Shown here: positions 1-7,703 of the stretch, one piece after another
Position numbering within the stretch: the first letter of the stretch is position 1
Layout: the number at the start of each line of letters is the position of its first letter
Assembly: GCA_023432465.1 (NCBI GenBank)
Contig: JAEYUO010000098.1
Span: 1 to 29,837 of the forward strand
Reading direction: 5' to 3'
DNA: 29,837 nt
Origin: Planctomycetota bacterium
Lineage (GTDB): Bacteria; Planctomycetota; Phycisphaerae; Phycisphaerales; UBA1924
Program-made: the position numbers and the translations under genes
The notes under the pieces: model-generated
What the model was told of the DNA's origin: nothing
Database searches by the model: none
The model's input: the letters and a program-made list of their open reading frames with translations, nothing else

Positions 1-2
1 AT

Positions 3-998
3 TCCCAACCTCCCCGCAAGGGGGAGGTCCGGCCGCAGGCCGGAGAGGGAGCTCCTGGCTTTCCTTCAGCCTTTCCTTCCCCTCCTCTGCCTTCGCCTTC
101 GCCTTCCAATCCAAAATCCCAAATCCAAAATCCGCAATCGGAAGCCCCCGACGCCCCATCCCACGGGCGACGTCAGGTTCCAACCACCTTCTCCCCCATC
201 ATCAACGACGAGGCCAACATCCTCGCCGCCATCGCCCGCGGCGACCGCACGATCCCCGACCTCGCCGAAGAACATGCCACCACGGTCACCGCGCTCTGCC
301 TCTGGCTCCAGCGCGAGGACATCCAGAAGAAACTCGCCGACCTCACCACCGCCGGCGCAACACTCACCCGCATCGCCGCGGTCAACCAACTCCCCAAGGC
401 CGTCAGCGCGCTCAGCTTCCAGATCGACGGCTACATCGCCGATCGCTGCCGCAACCTCATCAAGCCCGGCCTCGATGCCGACCGCATCTCCGCCACCCGC
501 GATGCCAACGTCCGCAAGGCCGCGCACCTCCTCCTCCGCCTCGCCAAGTTCGACCCCAACCAGCCCGTCTACCGCCGACGCGAACGCGCCGACCGCGCGA
601 TTCTCAGCGAAGCCCGCTCCCCCGGCCCCGCCGGGGGAGCTGTCGAGCAAGCGCCGCGCAGCGAGACTGAGGGGGCACCTCTCCTGCCTTCAGACTCTCG
701 CAAAGGAGTGGGTGGAGAGGAAGCGAGTGCGCAGCACGAGCCGGTGAGGGGTGCCTTGAATACTCCCGCCCCTTCTGCTTCCTCTTCTCCCGCTCTTCTT
801 CCCGCTCCGCTCCCCGACATCCTCGACCTCTGCTTCTCCACGCTCGCGGCCATCGCGCCGGAGTCTTCGCGGACCTCGGAATCCCAGACCCGGATCCCGA
901 TTCCGGTTCTAACTTCCCACATCCCGCTTCCCACTTCCCACTTCCAGTTCCTCACGTCCCCCTTCCCACCCCGCTCCCGACCGCCCCCGCCAGACTGA
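3..998 (+). CDS. Unknown protein, 5' partial, with repeat-derived ends
   Basis: The frame is open from the first bases of the window and closes at TGA 996-998. It has no ATG or GTG before position 198, so the start probably lies upstream. The central part (about 198-605) looks like real coding sequence: it has a G/C-rich third position and predicted helices, including a possible helix-turn-helix stretch 'RGDRTIPDLAEEHATTVTAL'. Both ends are low-complexity. The N-terminal part covers two GC palindromes and a heptanucleotide array (106-140). The C-terminal part covers a 10-bp-arm palindrome (616-640) and a second heptad array (912-953), giving a Pro/Ser/Thr-rich tail. I do not recognise the family. 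The ends may be translated repeat insertions, or the true gene may be shorter. Confidence 0.55.
   Translation, partial: SQPPRKGEVRPQAGEGAPGFPSAFPSPPLPSPSPSNPKSQIQNPQSEAPDAPSHGRRQVPTTFSPIINDEANILAAIARGDRTIPDLAEEHATTVTALCLWLQREDIQKKLADLTTAGATLTRIAAVNQLPKAVSALSFQIDGYIADRCRNLIKPGLDADRISATRDANVRKAAHLLLRLAKFDPNQPVYRRRERADRAILSEARSPGPAGGAVEQAPRSETEGAPLLPSDSRKGVGGEEASAQHEPVRGALNTPAPSASSSPALLPAPLPDILDLCFSTLAAIAPESSRTSESQTRIPIPVLTSHIPLPTSHFQFLTSPFPPRSRPPPPD
106..140. repeat. Heptanucleotide short tandem repeat, array 1
   Basis: Five consecutive 7-base units share the pattern NNAATCC: ccaatcc, aaaatcc, caaatcc, aaaatcc, gcaatcg. This is a short tandemly repeated repetitive (STRR-like) sequence. Here it lies inside an open reading frame. 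Confidence 0.75.
616..640. repeat. Palindromic GC-rich element inside a coding frame
   Basis: gctcccccgg at 616-625 is the exact reverse complement of ccgggggagc at 631-640, with the 5-base loop ccccg. It starts a longer, less coding-like insertion running to about 745. The related-looking stretch at 9-44 also has two adjacent hairpins (cctcccc/ggggagg and ccggcc/ggccgg). The pattern resembles dispersed REP-like elements that have invaded an ORF without breaking the frame. Confidence 0.65.
912..953. repeat. Heptanucleotide short tandem repeat, array 2
   Basis: Consecutive 7-base units: acttccc, acatccc, gcttccc, acttccc, acttcca, gttcctc. A degenerate upstream continuation (ggaatcc, cagaccc, ggatccc) is visible near 880-905. 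This is the same kind of heptad array as 106-140 but with a different core. Confidence 0.7.
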
Positions 999-1054
999 TT
1001 GCACCCACACCGCCTCATAATCGCGCGGTTTTGCCGCTTTCGGTCCTCCTCCCC

Positions 1055-1083
1055 TTGGCATTCAGTCCGCTTTGCATTACGCT
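1055..1083 (+). promoter_or_regulatory. Putative sigma70-type promoter for the exported NxxGxxAF protein
   Basis: TTGGCA (1055-1060), a 17-base spacer and TACGCT (1078-1083) fit a housekeeping promoter about 75 bases upstream of the ATG at 1160. Both hexamers depart from consensus, so this is an inference. Confidence 0.4.
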
Positions 1084-1159
1084 GTAACCGAGAGACCGCC
1101 CGGCGGCTCGCGGCATGGAAACCGCGCGCCCTCACTCCCGGGCGACAGGAGAGAGAGCG

Positions 1160-2335
1160 ATGTCCCATCAGCGCCCGCGTGCGTGGTTTGCTTCCTTCCG
1201 CTGCGCGATCGCCCTGGCATTCGCCGGAGCGAGCGCTGTCGCCACCGCCGCCCACGCCGATCTTCAGAACAACCCCTACTTCGTCTCAAACCAGAACCAG
1301 GGCGAGATGGTCCTCTCCGTCGCCCTCTCCGATGGCGACATCCTCACCTTCCGCGCAGCCGGCCCCGGCGGCACCGGCATGTTCGCGCTCCAGCCCTCCA
1401 GCCCCCCCACCGCCGGCGGTGTCCTCCTCACGATCCGCGGCAACAACTTCGGCACGTCCGCAATGTCCCCTCCCAGTTCCAACAGCGCGGGCGACTTCGC
1501 CTTCACCGACTTCGACAACGGCGCAAGCGCCCTCTTCGTCCGCCGCGGCGGCGGAAGCCTGCTCACCATCAACGGCGCCAACTTCCGCAGCCCCTCCATC
1601 GGACCCGGTGGCACCGTCTTCACCAACGCAGTCGGCGCCTCCGGCGTGGCCGAACTTCTGGCCTACCCGCCCGGCGGCGACCGCATCACCATCGTCGGCA
1701 GCAACGATGCCTTCTCCCCCACAGGCCGCGCAGCCCAGACCTCGGGCGGCGCGGTGGTGACCGCCGGCAGCAGCGCGGTCGGCGAAGGCCTCTTCGTCTC
1801 AGCCCCCGGCGGACCCCGCGGCACCATCCCCGAGCTGCCGTGGCTCTCCTCCATCAGCAGCCCCGCCGTCTCGCAGCAGAACGCCGTCTTCACCGCGACC
1901 CTGTCTTCCGCCGGAATCCGCGGCGTCTTCGCCTCGCCGATCACCGGCGGCAGCATCATCACCATCCACGGCGAGAACTTCTTCGGCCCCGGCCTCGACT
2001 TCTCCGAGCCCGCCGCCAACGACGCCGGCGCGGTCGTCTTCGCTCGCCTCGGCGTTGCCAATGGCGGTATCGAACGCATCGAATACAGCGACCTCTTCGG
2101 CGGCCCGGTGCAGACGCTCATCCAACTCGGCGATGAACTCCTCGGCTCCACCGTCACCGGCCTCACCTTCAACCCCGATGGCCTGAACGAAGCCGGCGAC
2201 TTTGCCTACGGCGTCCAGCTCGCCAACGGCACCAGCGCGGTCATGATCGCCAGCAACGTGCCCGCGCCGGGCTCGCTCGTCCTCGTCGGCTTTGGCGCAG
2301 CGGTCTATCTGCGCCGAAAGCGCTCCGCGGCCTGA
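1160..2335 (+). CDS. Exported PEP-CTERM-like protein with NxxGxxAF repeats
   Basis: The product has 391 residues. ATG 1160 is preferred over the in-frame ATG at 1115 because a purine-rich ribosome binding site (aggagagaga) lies just before it and the protein then opens with a clean signal peptide, likely cleaved near A33 (ATAAHA|D). The body repeats units such as 'NSAGDFAF', 'NDAGAVVF' and 'NEAGDFAYG', the NxxGxxAF tandem-repeat signature, together with recurring 'GGSLLTINGANF'-type segments. The C-terminus has 'VPAPG', a hydrophobic helix and 'LRRKRSAA', a sorting tail of the PEP-CTERM/exosortase type. It is probably exported and anchored or processed at the cell envelope. The binding partner or activity is unknown. 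It converges on the next gene with only 2 bases between stop codons. Confidence 0.85.
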   Translation: MSHQRPRAWFASFRCAIALAFAGASAVATAAHADLQNNPYFVSNQNQGEMVLSVALSDGDILTFRAAGPGGTGMFALQPSSPPTAGGVLLTIRGNNFGTSAMSPPSSNSAGDFAFTDFDNGASALFVRRGGGSLLTINGANFRSPSIGPGGTVFTNAVGASGVAELLAYPPGGDRITIVGSNDAFSPTGRAAQTSGGAVVTAGSSAVGEGLFVSAPGGPRGTIPELPWLSSISSPAVSQQNAVFTATLSSAGIRGVFASPITGGSIITIHGENFFGPGLDFSEPAANDAGAVVFARLGVANGGIERIEYSDLFGGPVQTLIQLGDELLGSTVTGLTFNPDGLNEAGDFAYGVQLANGTSAVMIASNVPAPGSLVLVGFGAAVYLRRKRSAA

Positions 2336-2337
2336 CG

Positions 2338-4440
2338 CTACTCGGTTTTCTCCAGCAGCCTCTTCGCCGCCGCCAGGTTCTCCCGCGGCTCCGATGCCTC
2401 AGGTGCAATCCGCGCTGCCCGCTCAAACGCCCCCACCGCTTCCGCGATCCTGCCCCGCCGGATGTACAGCAGCCCGAGATTGTTCAGCGGCTCGTACGAG
2501 GTCGGATGCACGGCAATCGCCGCCAGATACGTCCGCTCCGCTTCCCCAAACATCTCCGCACGGACATACGCGTCCCCGCACCGCAGAAACGCCTCGACCG
2601 TCGCAATCCCCGCGACAATCGCCCGATCCCACAGTTCCGCCGCCTCTTTCCACCGCCCCTGCGCCGCGCGGACCAGTGCGAGGTTGTACAGGGCGTGCGC
2701 GTGCCCGGGCCGATCCGCCAAAGCCCTTTCGAGCCGACCCGATGCCGCCTCCAACTCTCCAGCCCGCATGTCCAAGACCGCAAGATTGATCTGCGCCTCG
2801 GGATGCTTCGGGCTCAACCCAACCGCCCGCCCCAGAATCGCCCTGGCCTCATCATCCCGCTGCGTCTGAGCCAGCAGAATGCCCAGGTCGATCAGGCCGC
2901 GGACATCACCCGGCGAAAGCTCGATGGCCCGGCGATACAGAGCCTCGGCCTCCACAGGACGGTTCTGGGCAGACCTGAGTTCCCCAAGGTTAATCAGCGT
3001 GCTTGGAGAAGTCGGATCCAGCTCGATGGCCCGGAGCAGGTGCGGCTCCGCTTCGGCGATCCGTCCCTGCCGCTGGAACTCCCGCCCCAGGTTGTTGTGC
3101 CCAACCGGACTCGAGGGATTCACGGCGATCGCGTGCCGCCACAGGGTTTCGTCGGTGCGCCAATGCGGGACCTGAACAAAGGAGAGCCAGGCACATCCGG
3201 CGATGGCGATCGCTGCGACGATCCAGAGAGCTGGTTTGCGGGACCGTTCGAGCCACATCGCAAGCAGGATCGCCGGCCCCAGCAGGGCGAGGTAGGCGTA
3301 GCGATCGGCGACGGTCGAGATCGCCTGGTGATGAAAAGTCGCAAGGCCCAGCACCGGAAGCAGAGCAAGCACCGGAAGAGCAAGGGCGAGCAAGGCGGCA
3401 CGAGAGCGGCGGGCGAACCGGATCGCGGTGAACGTGGCCGCGGCGGCGAGCAGAAGGGCGAGACATGGCCACCAGCCCCCCCACTTCGCCAGCACGAAGG
3501 TGGGCGTGCGGCCGTAGTCGGGCGCGAGGTCGAAAGGCCAGACCAGTTTGGAGATGTAGAAGAGCACGGCATCGGAGGCGATGAGTGGCCGTTGCCACCA
3601 GGCCGGGGCGTTGGGGAGAACGTCGGCAACCTGCACGGACTGTGTGACGACGACCGCCGCGGCCGAGATCAGCAGCAACGGGGCTACCACCAAGACAATG
3701 CGTGTGGCGGGTCTGCCGATCGCCCAGAGCCACGCCGCGGCGATGAGCGGGACCGTGACATTCCCGGGCTTGGAGAGGATCGCGGCGGAGAGAAGCACCG
3801 CGGCGATGAACCACCATGAATGCTGGATCGAGCGGCCGGCAAGGCGGTCGGAGGTCCGAAGCAGGCGGGAGCGTTCCGCGGCGAGCGAGGTTTGCGGGTG
3901 CAGGTCCTGGGCGCAGCGAGCGAGCGCAAGGATGCTGCCGAGGCCGAACACCGAGCCGAGCAGGCCGCGGGTCTCGGAGATCCATGCCACGGACTCGGCC
4001 TGGAGGGGGTGGACTGCAAACAGGAGTGCGCCCGCGAGCGCGGGCCAATCGCTGCGGGTCAATCGCCTGATGATGAAGAACACCATGATGGCCGAAGCGG
4101 CGTGGAGCGGGATCTTGAAGCACTGCAGCGCCAGCGGGTTGAGTTTCTCGATATCGGAATCGCCCGTCGCCCGCTGCGTGAGCCATATCTCCGCGGCGAA
4201 CACGTTGTAGGCGACGGGGATATAGAGGTTGCCGTACGGCTCGCCCCAGAAGTGTGCGAAGCTGTCGCGGGTGATCGTCTGGAACCACGGATTCTCGATG
4301 GTGTGGTAGCGATCGTCCCAGTGCAGGATGGCGTTGCGGGCCACGCCGGCGAAGACCGCGACGCATGCGAGCGTGATGATGCACGCACAGAGCCACGGGC
4401 GTTGAGGAGTGTGGGATGCCTGATCTTCGCTGCCGATCAT
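2338..4440 (-). CDS. TMTC-like multi-pass membrane protein with TPR domain (putative O-mannosyltransferase)
   Basis: The product has 700 residues. The start at 4440 overlaps the upstream glycosyltransferase stop as ATGA. Residues 1-430 hold about ten hydrophobic segments. Residues 440-700 form about seven TPRs (for example 'GHNNLGREFQRQGRIAEAEP'). The membrane half matches the GT-C layout of eukaryotic TMTC proteins and their bacterial relatives: an acidic pair in the first loop (D42-D43 in 'HWDDRYHTIENP'), 'HPLQAESVAWISETRG' (144-159), a DUF1736-like 'FYISKLVWPFDLAPDYG' (294-310), 'VADRYAYLALLG' (377-388) and 'HWRTDETLWR' just before the TPRs. TMTCs transfer mannose from dolichyl-phosphate-mannose to Ser/Thr. 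Here the upstream gene could make that donor. The transferase activity is inferred; a plain TPR membrane protein is the alternative. Confidence 0.8.
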   Translation of the reverse strand: MIGSEDQASHTPQRPWLCACIITLACVAVFAGVARNAILHWDDRYHTIENPWFQTITRDSFAHFWGEPYGNLYIPVAYNVFAAEIWLTQRATGDSDIEKLNPLALQCFKIPLHAASAIMVFFIIRRLTRSDWPALAGALLFAVHPLQAESVAWISETRGLLGSVFGLGSILALARCAQDLHPQTSLAAERSRLLRTSDRLAGRSIQHSWWFIAAVLLSAAILSKPGNVTVPLIAAAWLWAIGRPATRIVLVVAPLLLISAAAVVVTQSVQVADVLPNAPAWWQRPLIASDAVLFYISKLVWPFDLAPDYGRTPTFVLAKWGGWWPCLALLLAAAATFTAIRFARRSRAALLALALPVLALLPVLGLATFHHQAISTVADRYAYLALLGPAILLAMWLERSRKPALWIVAAIAIAGCAWLSFVQVPHWRTDETLWRHAIAVNPSSPVGHNNLGREFQRQGRIAEAEPHLLRAIELDPTSPSTLINLGELRSAQNRPVEAEALYRRAIELSPGDVRGLIDLGILLAQTQRDDEARAILGRAVGLSPKHPEAQINLAVLDMRAGELEAASGRLERALADRPGHAHALYNLALVRAAQGRWKEAAELWDRAIVAGIATVEAFLRCGDAYVRAEMFGEAERTYLAAIAVHPTSYEPLNNLGLLYIRRGRIAEAVGAFERAARIAPEASEPRENLAAAKRLLEKTE

Positions 4441-5210
4441 GCGTCCCCCTTCGTGTCGGCCGACGATGAGCGAGGGACATTCAGCCCGAGGGCGCGCCCG
4501 AGCGTCAGCATGTACAGCCTGACAATCTGCGCCAGGAAGCGCCAGGCCTCGCGCGAGGAGGCCTTGCTCAATCCAGCGGCACGATCGGTGAAGGTGATGG
4601 GAACATCGACAGGCTTGCGGACCCGGGCCCTCACCATGAGTTCGAGGCCGATCTTGAAGCCCTGCGCGTGGATTGGGCCGGCGGCGATGAGGACTTCGCG
4701 CCGGATGGCGAAGAAGCCCGAGAGCGGATCGGTGGTGTGCACCAGGGGACGGACAAGCAGGGTCGCGGCCGTACTGGCGACCCTTCGCATCCACGGCCAA
4801 TGGATGTCGGTGGTTCCGCCTTCGGCGTATCGCGAGCCGATGGCCATCTGCGCGCCGGAGCGGATCGCGGCGATGAGCTCGGGGATGGCGGATGGCGGGT
4901 GGGTGAGATCGGCATCCATCACGAGGAGGGTGTCGGCACGGGCGTGGGCGAAGCCGTCCAGAACCGCGCCCGCGAGGCTTCGGGGGGCGCGGCGTTCGAT
5001 GACATGGACCCAAGGGGCTTCGAGGGCGTGCGCTGCGGCGGCGGTGCCATCGGGGCTGTCGTCATCAACGATGATGAGTTCGAAGTCGAGCCCGGACTTT
5101 TCCCGGACACCGTCGAGCCGACGGATGAAGTTGGCGATCACGGCGGCTTCTTGGAACGTTGGGACGACGATGGAGGCGATCGGGGCGGGTATGGGGGCCG
5201 GGTTCACCAC
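4437..5210 (-). CDS. GT2 family polyprenyl-phosphate mannosyltransferase (DPM1-like)
   Basis: The product has 257 residues if GTG 5210 is the start. GTG 5207 and ATG 5288 are alternatives, but 5288 would run into the divergent gene at 5277. The order of motifs fits Dol-P-Man/polyprenol-monophosphomannose synthases: 'VVPTFQEAAVI' (15-25), 'DDDSPDGT' (49-56), metal-binding 'DADLTHPP' (99-106), 'GSRYAEGG' (125-132) and 'DPLSGFFAIRR' (161-171). No C-terminal membrane anchor is present, as in soluble DPM1-type enzymes. The expected reaction is GDP-mannose + polyprenyl phosphate to polyprenyl-phosphate-mannose at the inner face of the membrane. The sugar specificity is inferred. The 4-base overlap with the TMTC-like gene suggests translational coupling and a shared pathway. 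Confidence 0.85.
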   Translation of the reverse strand: MVNPAPIPAPIASIVVPTFQEAAVIANFIRRLDGVREKSGLDFELIIVDDDSPDGTAAAAHALEAPWVHVIERRAPRSLAGAVLDGFAHARADTLLVMDADLTHPPSAIPELIAAIRSGAQMAIGSRYAEGGTTDIHWPWMRRVASTAATLLVRPLVHTTDPLSGFFAIRREVLIAAGPIHAQGFKIGLELMVRARVRKPVDVPITFTDRAAGLSKASSREAWRFLAQIVRLYMLTLGRALGLNVPRSSSADTKGDA

Positions 5211-5276
5211 AGTGCGGATTGTGACGCGGGACCGCCTGAACTGCAAGCGGCGAGGCTCGGGGTAGCATTTGGGACC

Positions 5277-6269
5277 ATGAAGCTGCATCGCGGATTTGCC
5301 ATCAGCTCGATGTCGGTTTGGGTGACCGTGCTCTTCCTCCTGGTGGCGGGCGCGCACCTGGCCTATGCGATGAACGATCCCCGGTGGCAAGGCCGGGCGC
5401 TCGTGCCGTTCCTGCTCATGTTTGTGGCGGTTCCGATCGGGATTGCGGCGATCCTCGGCTTCACCGCGTGGTTCCTCTTCCGGAAGTCGGACACGGCAGG
5501 GAACTTCGTCTATTGCGGCCTCGTGCTGCTGATGGCGGTCATGCGCATCGCCGTGATGACCGGAATCGTGCCGAAGGGGTTTTCATTCCGGAACTCGCTT
5601 CCGCGTCCCGCAATCACCGCCACAAACGAAGTATCGCCCTTGGCCGCTCCACACACGCCGGCTCAGCCGGCTCCGGCGTCGCCCCGATCACCGCGTCCGC
5701 AGCCTCCCTCTCCCCGCGATCAGCCGATCCGACCGCAGTCGAGTGACCCGAAGGTGGCGAGCACGCTGCAATCGATTACCACGGAGATCGCCGCCGAGGT
5801 TGCTGCCTTCGTGCCACAAGCCGAGAGGGCGTTCTCGGAGTGGTCGCGTGAGCCGCGGCACGATCTGAAGGCGCTCGTCGAGCGGGAGGCCGCGGCTGCG
5901 GAGCTGCGTGCTGCCTCGGACCGGCTTGGCCGGCGGTTGCGTGAGCTTCAGCAGGAGGCGAAGCGCCGGCTCGAAGAGGCGGGCGTGGATCCATCGACAG
6001 CGCAGGCGGAGGCAGGGAGATTCATGGTGACGTACAACGCCAGCTGGCGTGCGACAGCGGCGGACGGTATCGCACGGGCGGCGGATCGGGTCATCGATGA
6101 GACGAACTTTCTGCGGGAGGGATTCTCAAAGTGGACGATCGGTGCGGGCGGCGCGATTGCGTCGGGGGATGCCGGCTTCCAGGGAATCGCGCGGGGAAAG
6201 CGGTCGGCCGTGGCGTTTGCGGTGCGGGATCTCGAACGGCTTCGCGTGCGGCTCGTTGACGGGCGATAG
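5277..6269 (+). CDS. Membrane protein with Pro-rich linker and coiled-coil domain, unknown function
   Basis: The product has 330 residues. The ATG at 5277 is chosen because upstream in-frame sequence is antisense to the glycosyltransferase gene. Three hydrophobic segments lie at about residues 8-30, 42-66 and 75-98. Then comes a Pro/Ala/Ser-rich linker (about 115-150) encoded in part by a GC palindrome at 5659-5673. The C-terminal half is helical and charged, with a likely coiled coil around 'SDRLGRRLRELQQEAKRRLE'. The start is separated by only 66 bases from the divergent GTG of the glycosyltransferase, so both promoters would lie in that gap or overlap the genes. I recognise no family. A role at the inner membrane with a cytoplasmic or periplasmic coiled coil is all that can be said. 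Confidence 0.7.
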   Translation: MKLHRGFAISSMSVWVTVLFLLVAGAHLAYAMNDPRWQGRALVPFLLMFVAVPIGIAAILGFTAWFLFRKSDTAGNFVYCGLVLLMAVMRIAVMTGIVPKGFSFRNSLPRPAITATNEVSPLAAPHTPAQPAPASPRSPRPQPPSPRDQPIRPQSSDPKVASTLQSITTEIAAEVAAFVPQAERAFSEWSREPRHDLKALVEREAAAAELRAASDRLGRRLRELQQEAKRRLEEAGVDPSTAQAEAGRFMVTYNASWRATAADGIARAADRVIDETNFLREGFSKWTIGAGGAIASGDAGFQGIARGKRSAVAFAVRDLERLRVRLVDGR

Positions 6270-6307
6270 CAACTGTATGAGGCCCGGGACTGACGTGGGA
6301 CATCGAT

Positions 6308-7585
6308 GTGACACGGCGAATCGAGCACATCGCGTTCTTCCTGATTGTCGCGGCGTGCGTGCTGATCGCGTTGTGGTGTGTGCGATGGTGGCGAACCCGC
6401 GGCCGCGGGGCGCTTTGTCCGGGGCCGCGCCGGCCGTGGTCTGAGTGGCTCTTCCCGTGGAAGTGGCTCATGGCGGGGCGGTGCGGGTATGACCTGCGCG
6501 GGACTCCACCCGATGCACGGGGCGTGATCACCTGTTCTGAGTGCGGCCAACGGCACCGCTCGCTGCGCTCCGCGTGGAGGACGCCGCGGCGCGTGCGTCT
6601 GGGCGCCACAGCGGCCGCGCTGCTGTTGGTGGCCGCCGCGGGATACTCGGTGCGGCCGATCCGCAAGGGGGCGTGGGCGAAGTCCACACCAACTGATGGG
6701 CTGCTGCTCGTGCAGTCCACGTTTGGGCAGTGGACGACACGGCATGTCCGGAGCGAACTCGACACCCGGATCGACACCATGTCCATCCGGCAGCGGCGTT
6801 GGCTGGCAGGTGTGGCGGTTCATGCGCTCGGCGACGACTATGAGCCGTGGAATGCGGTGTGGGCGATGGGTGCGCTGAGCGAGCTTGGTCCGGATGCCGA
6901 GCCAGCAATCCTCGGCGGACTGAGTTCCGGCGACTGGCAGCAGCGGCAACTGTGCGCCGAGGTTTCTCGGAGGAAGTTCGAGGCCGCGCGTTCGGGAGTC
7001 GGCCCGCTTGAGTATCGCTCACCGTCGCCGCGCCTGATCGAGGTCTCTGTCGAGGCGTTGGCGGATGACGGTTTGCCGTACGGAGCTGCGCGGCGGGTTA
7101 CCGGCAGGAGCACCGCGACGACGTGGGTCATGAACGCCCGCTCCAGCCTGGCGTTTCTCGCCGCGTGCGGAGAGGATGCCGAGCCGTTCCTTCGGCCCGC
7201 GCTGCGATCGCCCGATCCGCAACAGTTGTTCCTGGCGGCGTGCAGCGCGGGGCTCGCACGCTGTGACGGGCTCGCATCGGAAGCGATCCCCTTGCTGATT
7301 CCGCACCTGAAGTCGGACGAGCGGACAGGCAATGCCAAGCTGGCCGCTGCCGCCCTGTTCGCCTTCGGCGAGCACGCCAGGCCATCGGTTGAGCACCTGA
7401 CGAGCGGCGGCGCGGATGAGCAACAGCGCCGAATCGCGAGACGAATCCTTGCGGAGTGGGAGGGCCCGGCGCGGGATGTGGCCGAGGCCGCGGCCCGCGA
7501 TGCGATCTACGCGGAATGGTCCGATGAGCCGTTCACGGCGGTCCGCAGAGGCGGCGTACCGGGCTTCCACCCGTTCCTGGAGTGA
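6308..7585 (+). CDS. Membrane protein with CGYDLRG zinc-ribbon remnant and HEAT-like region
   Basis: The product has 425 residues, starting at GTG 6308. A first membrane helix lies at about 6-27, a zinc-ribbon-like segment at 55-80 ('RCGYDLRGTP' ... 'TCSECG'), a second membrane helix at about 98-115, and then a long helical region (about 150-410) with repeat-like units such as 'AIPLLIPHLKSDERTGNAK' typical of HEAT/armadillo scaffolds. The CGYDLRG ribbon is common in planctomycete membrane proteins and usually carries two CxxC pairs. Here only C59, C76 and C79 remain, so metal binding is doubtful. It lies 38 bases after the preceding gene in the same direction, so the two may be cotranscribed. 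The function is unknown. Confidence 0.7.
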   Translation: MTRRIEHIAFFLIVAACVLIALWCVRWWRTRGRGALCPGPRRPWSEWLFPWKWLMAGRCGYDLRGTPPDARGVITCSECGQRHRSLRSAWRTPRRVRLGATAAALLLVAAAGYSVRPIRKGAWAKSTPTDGLLLVQSTFGQWTTRHVRSELDTRIDTMSIRQRRWLAGVAVHALGDDYEPWNAVWAMGALSELGPDAEPAILGGLSSGDWQQRQLCAEVSRRKFEAARSGVGPLEYRSPSPRLIEVSVEALADDGLPYGAARRVTGRSTATTWVMNARSSLAFLAACGEDAEPFLRPALRSPDPQQLFLAACSAGLARCDGLASEAIPLLIPHLKSDERTGNAKLAAAALFAFGEHARPSVEHLTSGGADEQQRRIARRILAEWEGPARDVAEAAARDAIYAEWSDEPFTAVRRGGVPGFHPFLE

Positions 7586-7610
7586 GCGGGCGGCACTGGC
7601 TGCCGGGCAC

Positions 7611-7644
7611 AAAAACGGCCCCGCATCGGATGGATGCGGGGCCG
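7611..7644 (-). terminator. Intrinsic terminator of the DUF4114-like gene
   Basis: A perfect 12-bp stem (7616-7627 with 7633-7644, loop of 5) is followed on the minus strand by five Ts (7611-7615). It lies 60 bases past the stop at 7704. Its stem may also stop plus-strand transcription from 6308-7585, but on that strand there is no T tract. Confidence 0.9.
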
Positions 7645-7703
7645 CGCACGGAGGGAACACCATGGAGACGAAAGGGCGGTGATTGAGGGGTCTGGGCGTG
7701 GGC

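Noticed and set aside
106..140. CRISPR array
   Set aside because: The units are 7 bases with no spacers and no cas genes nearby; this is a simple tandem repeat.
4441..5013. Upstream extension of the TMTC-like frame
   Set aside because: It covers the glycosyltransferase gene out of frame and is Arg/Pro-rich. The ATGA overlap at 4437-4440 is a better start.
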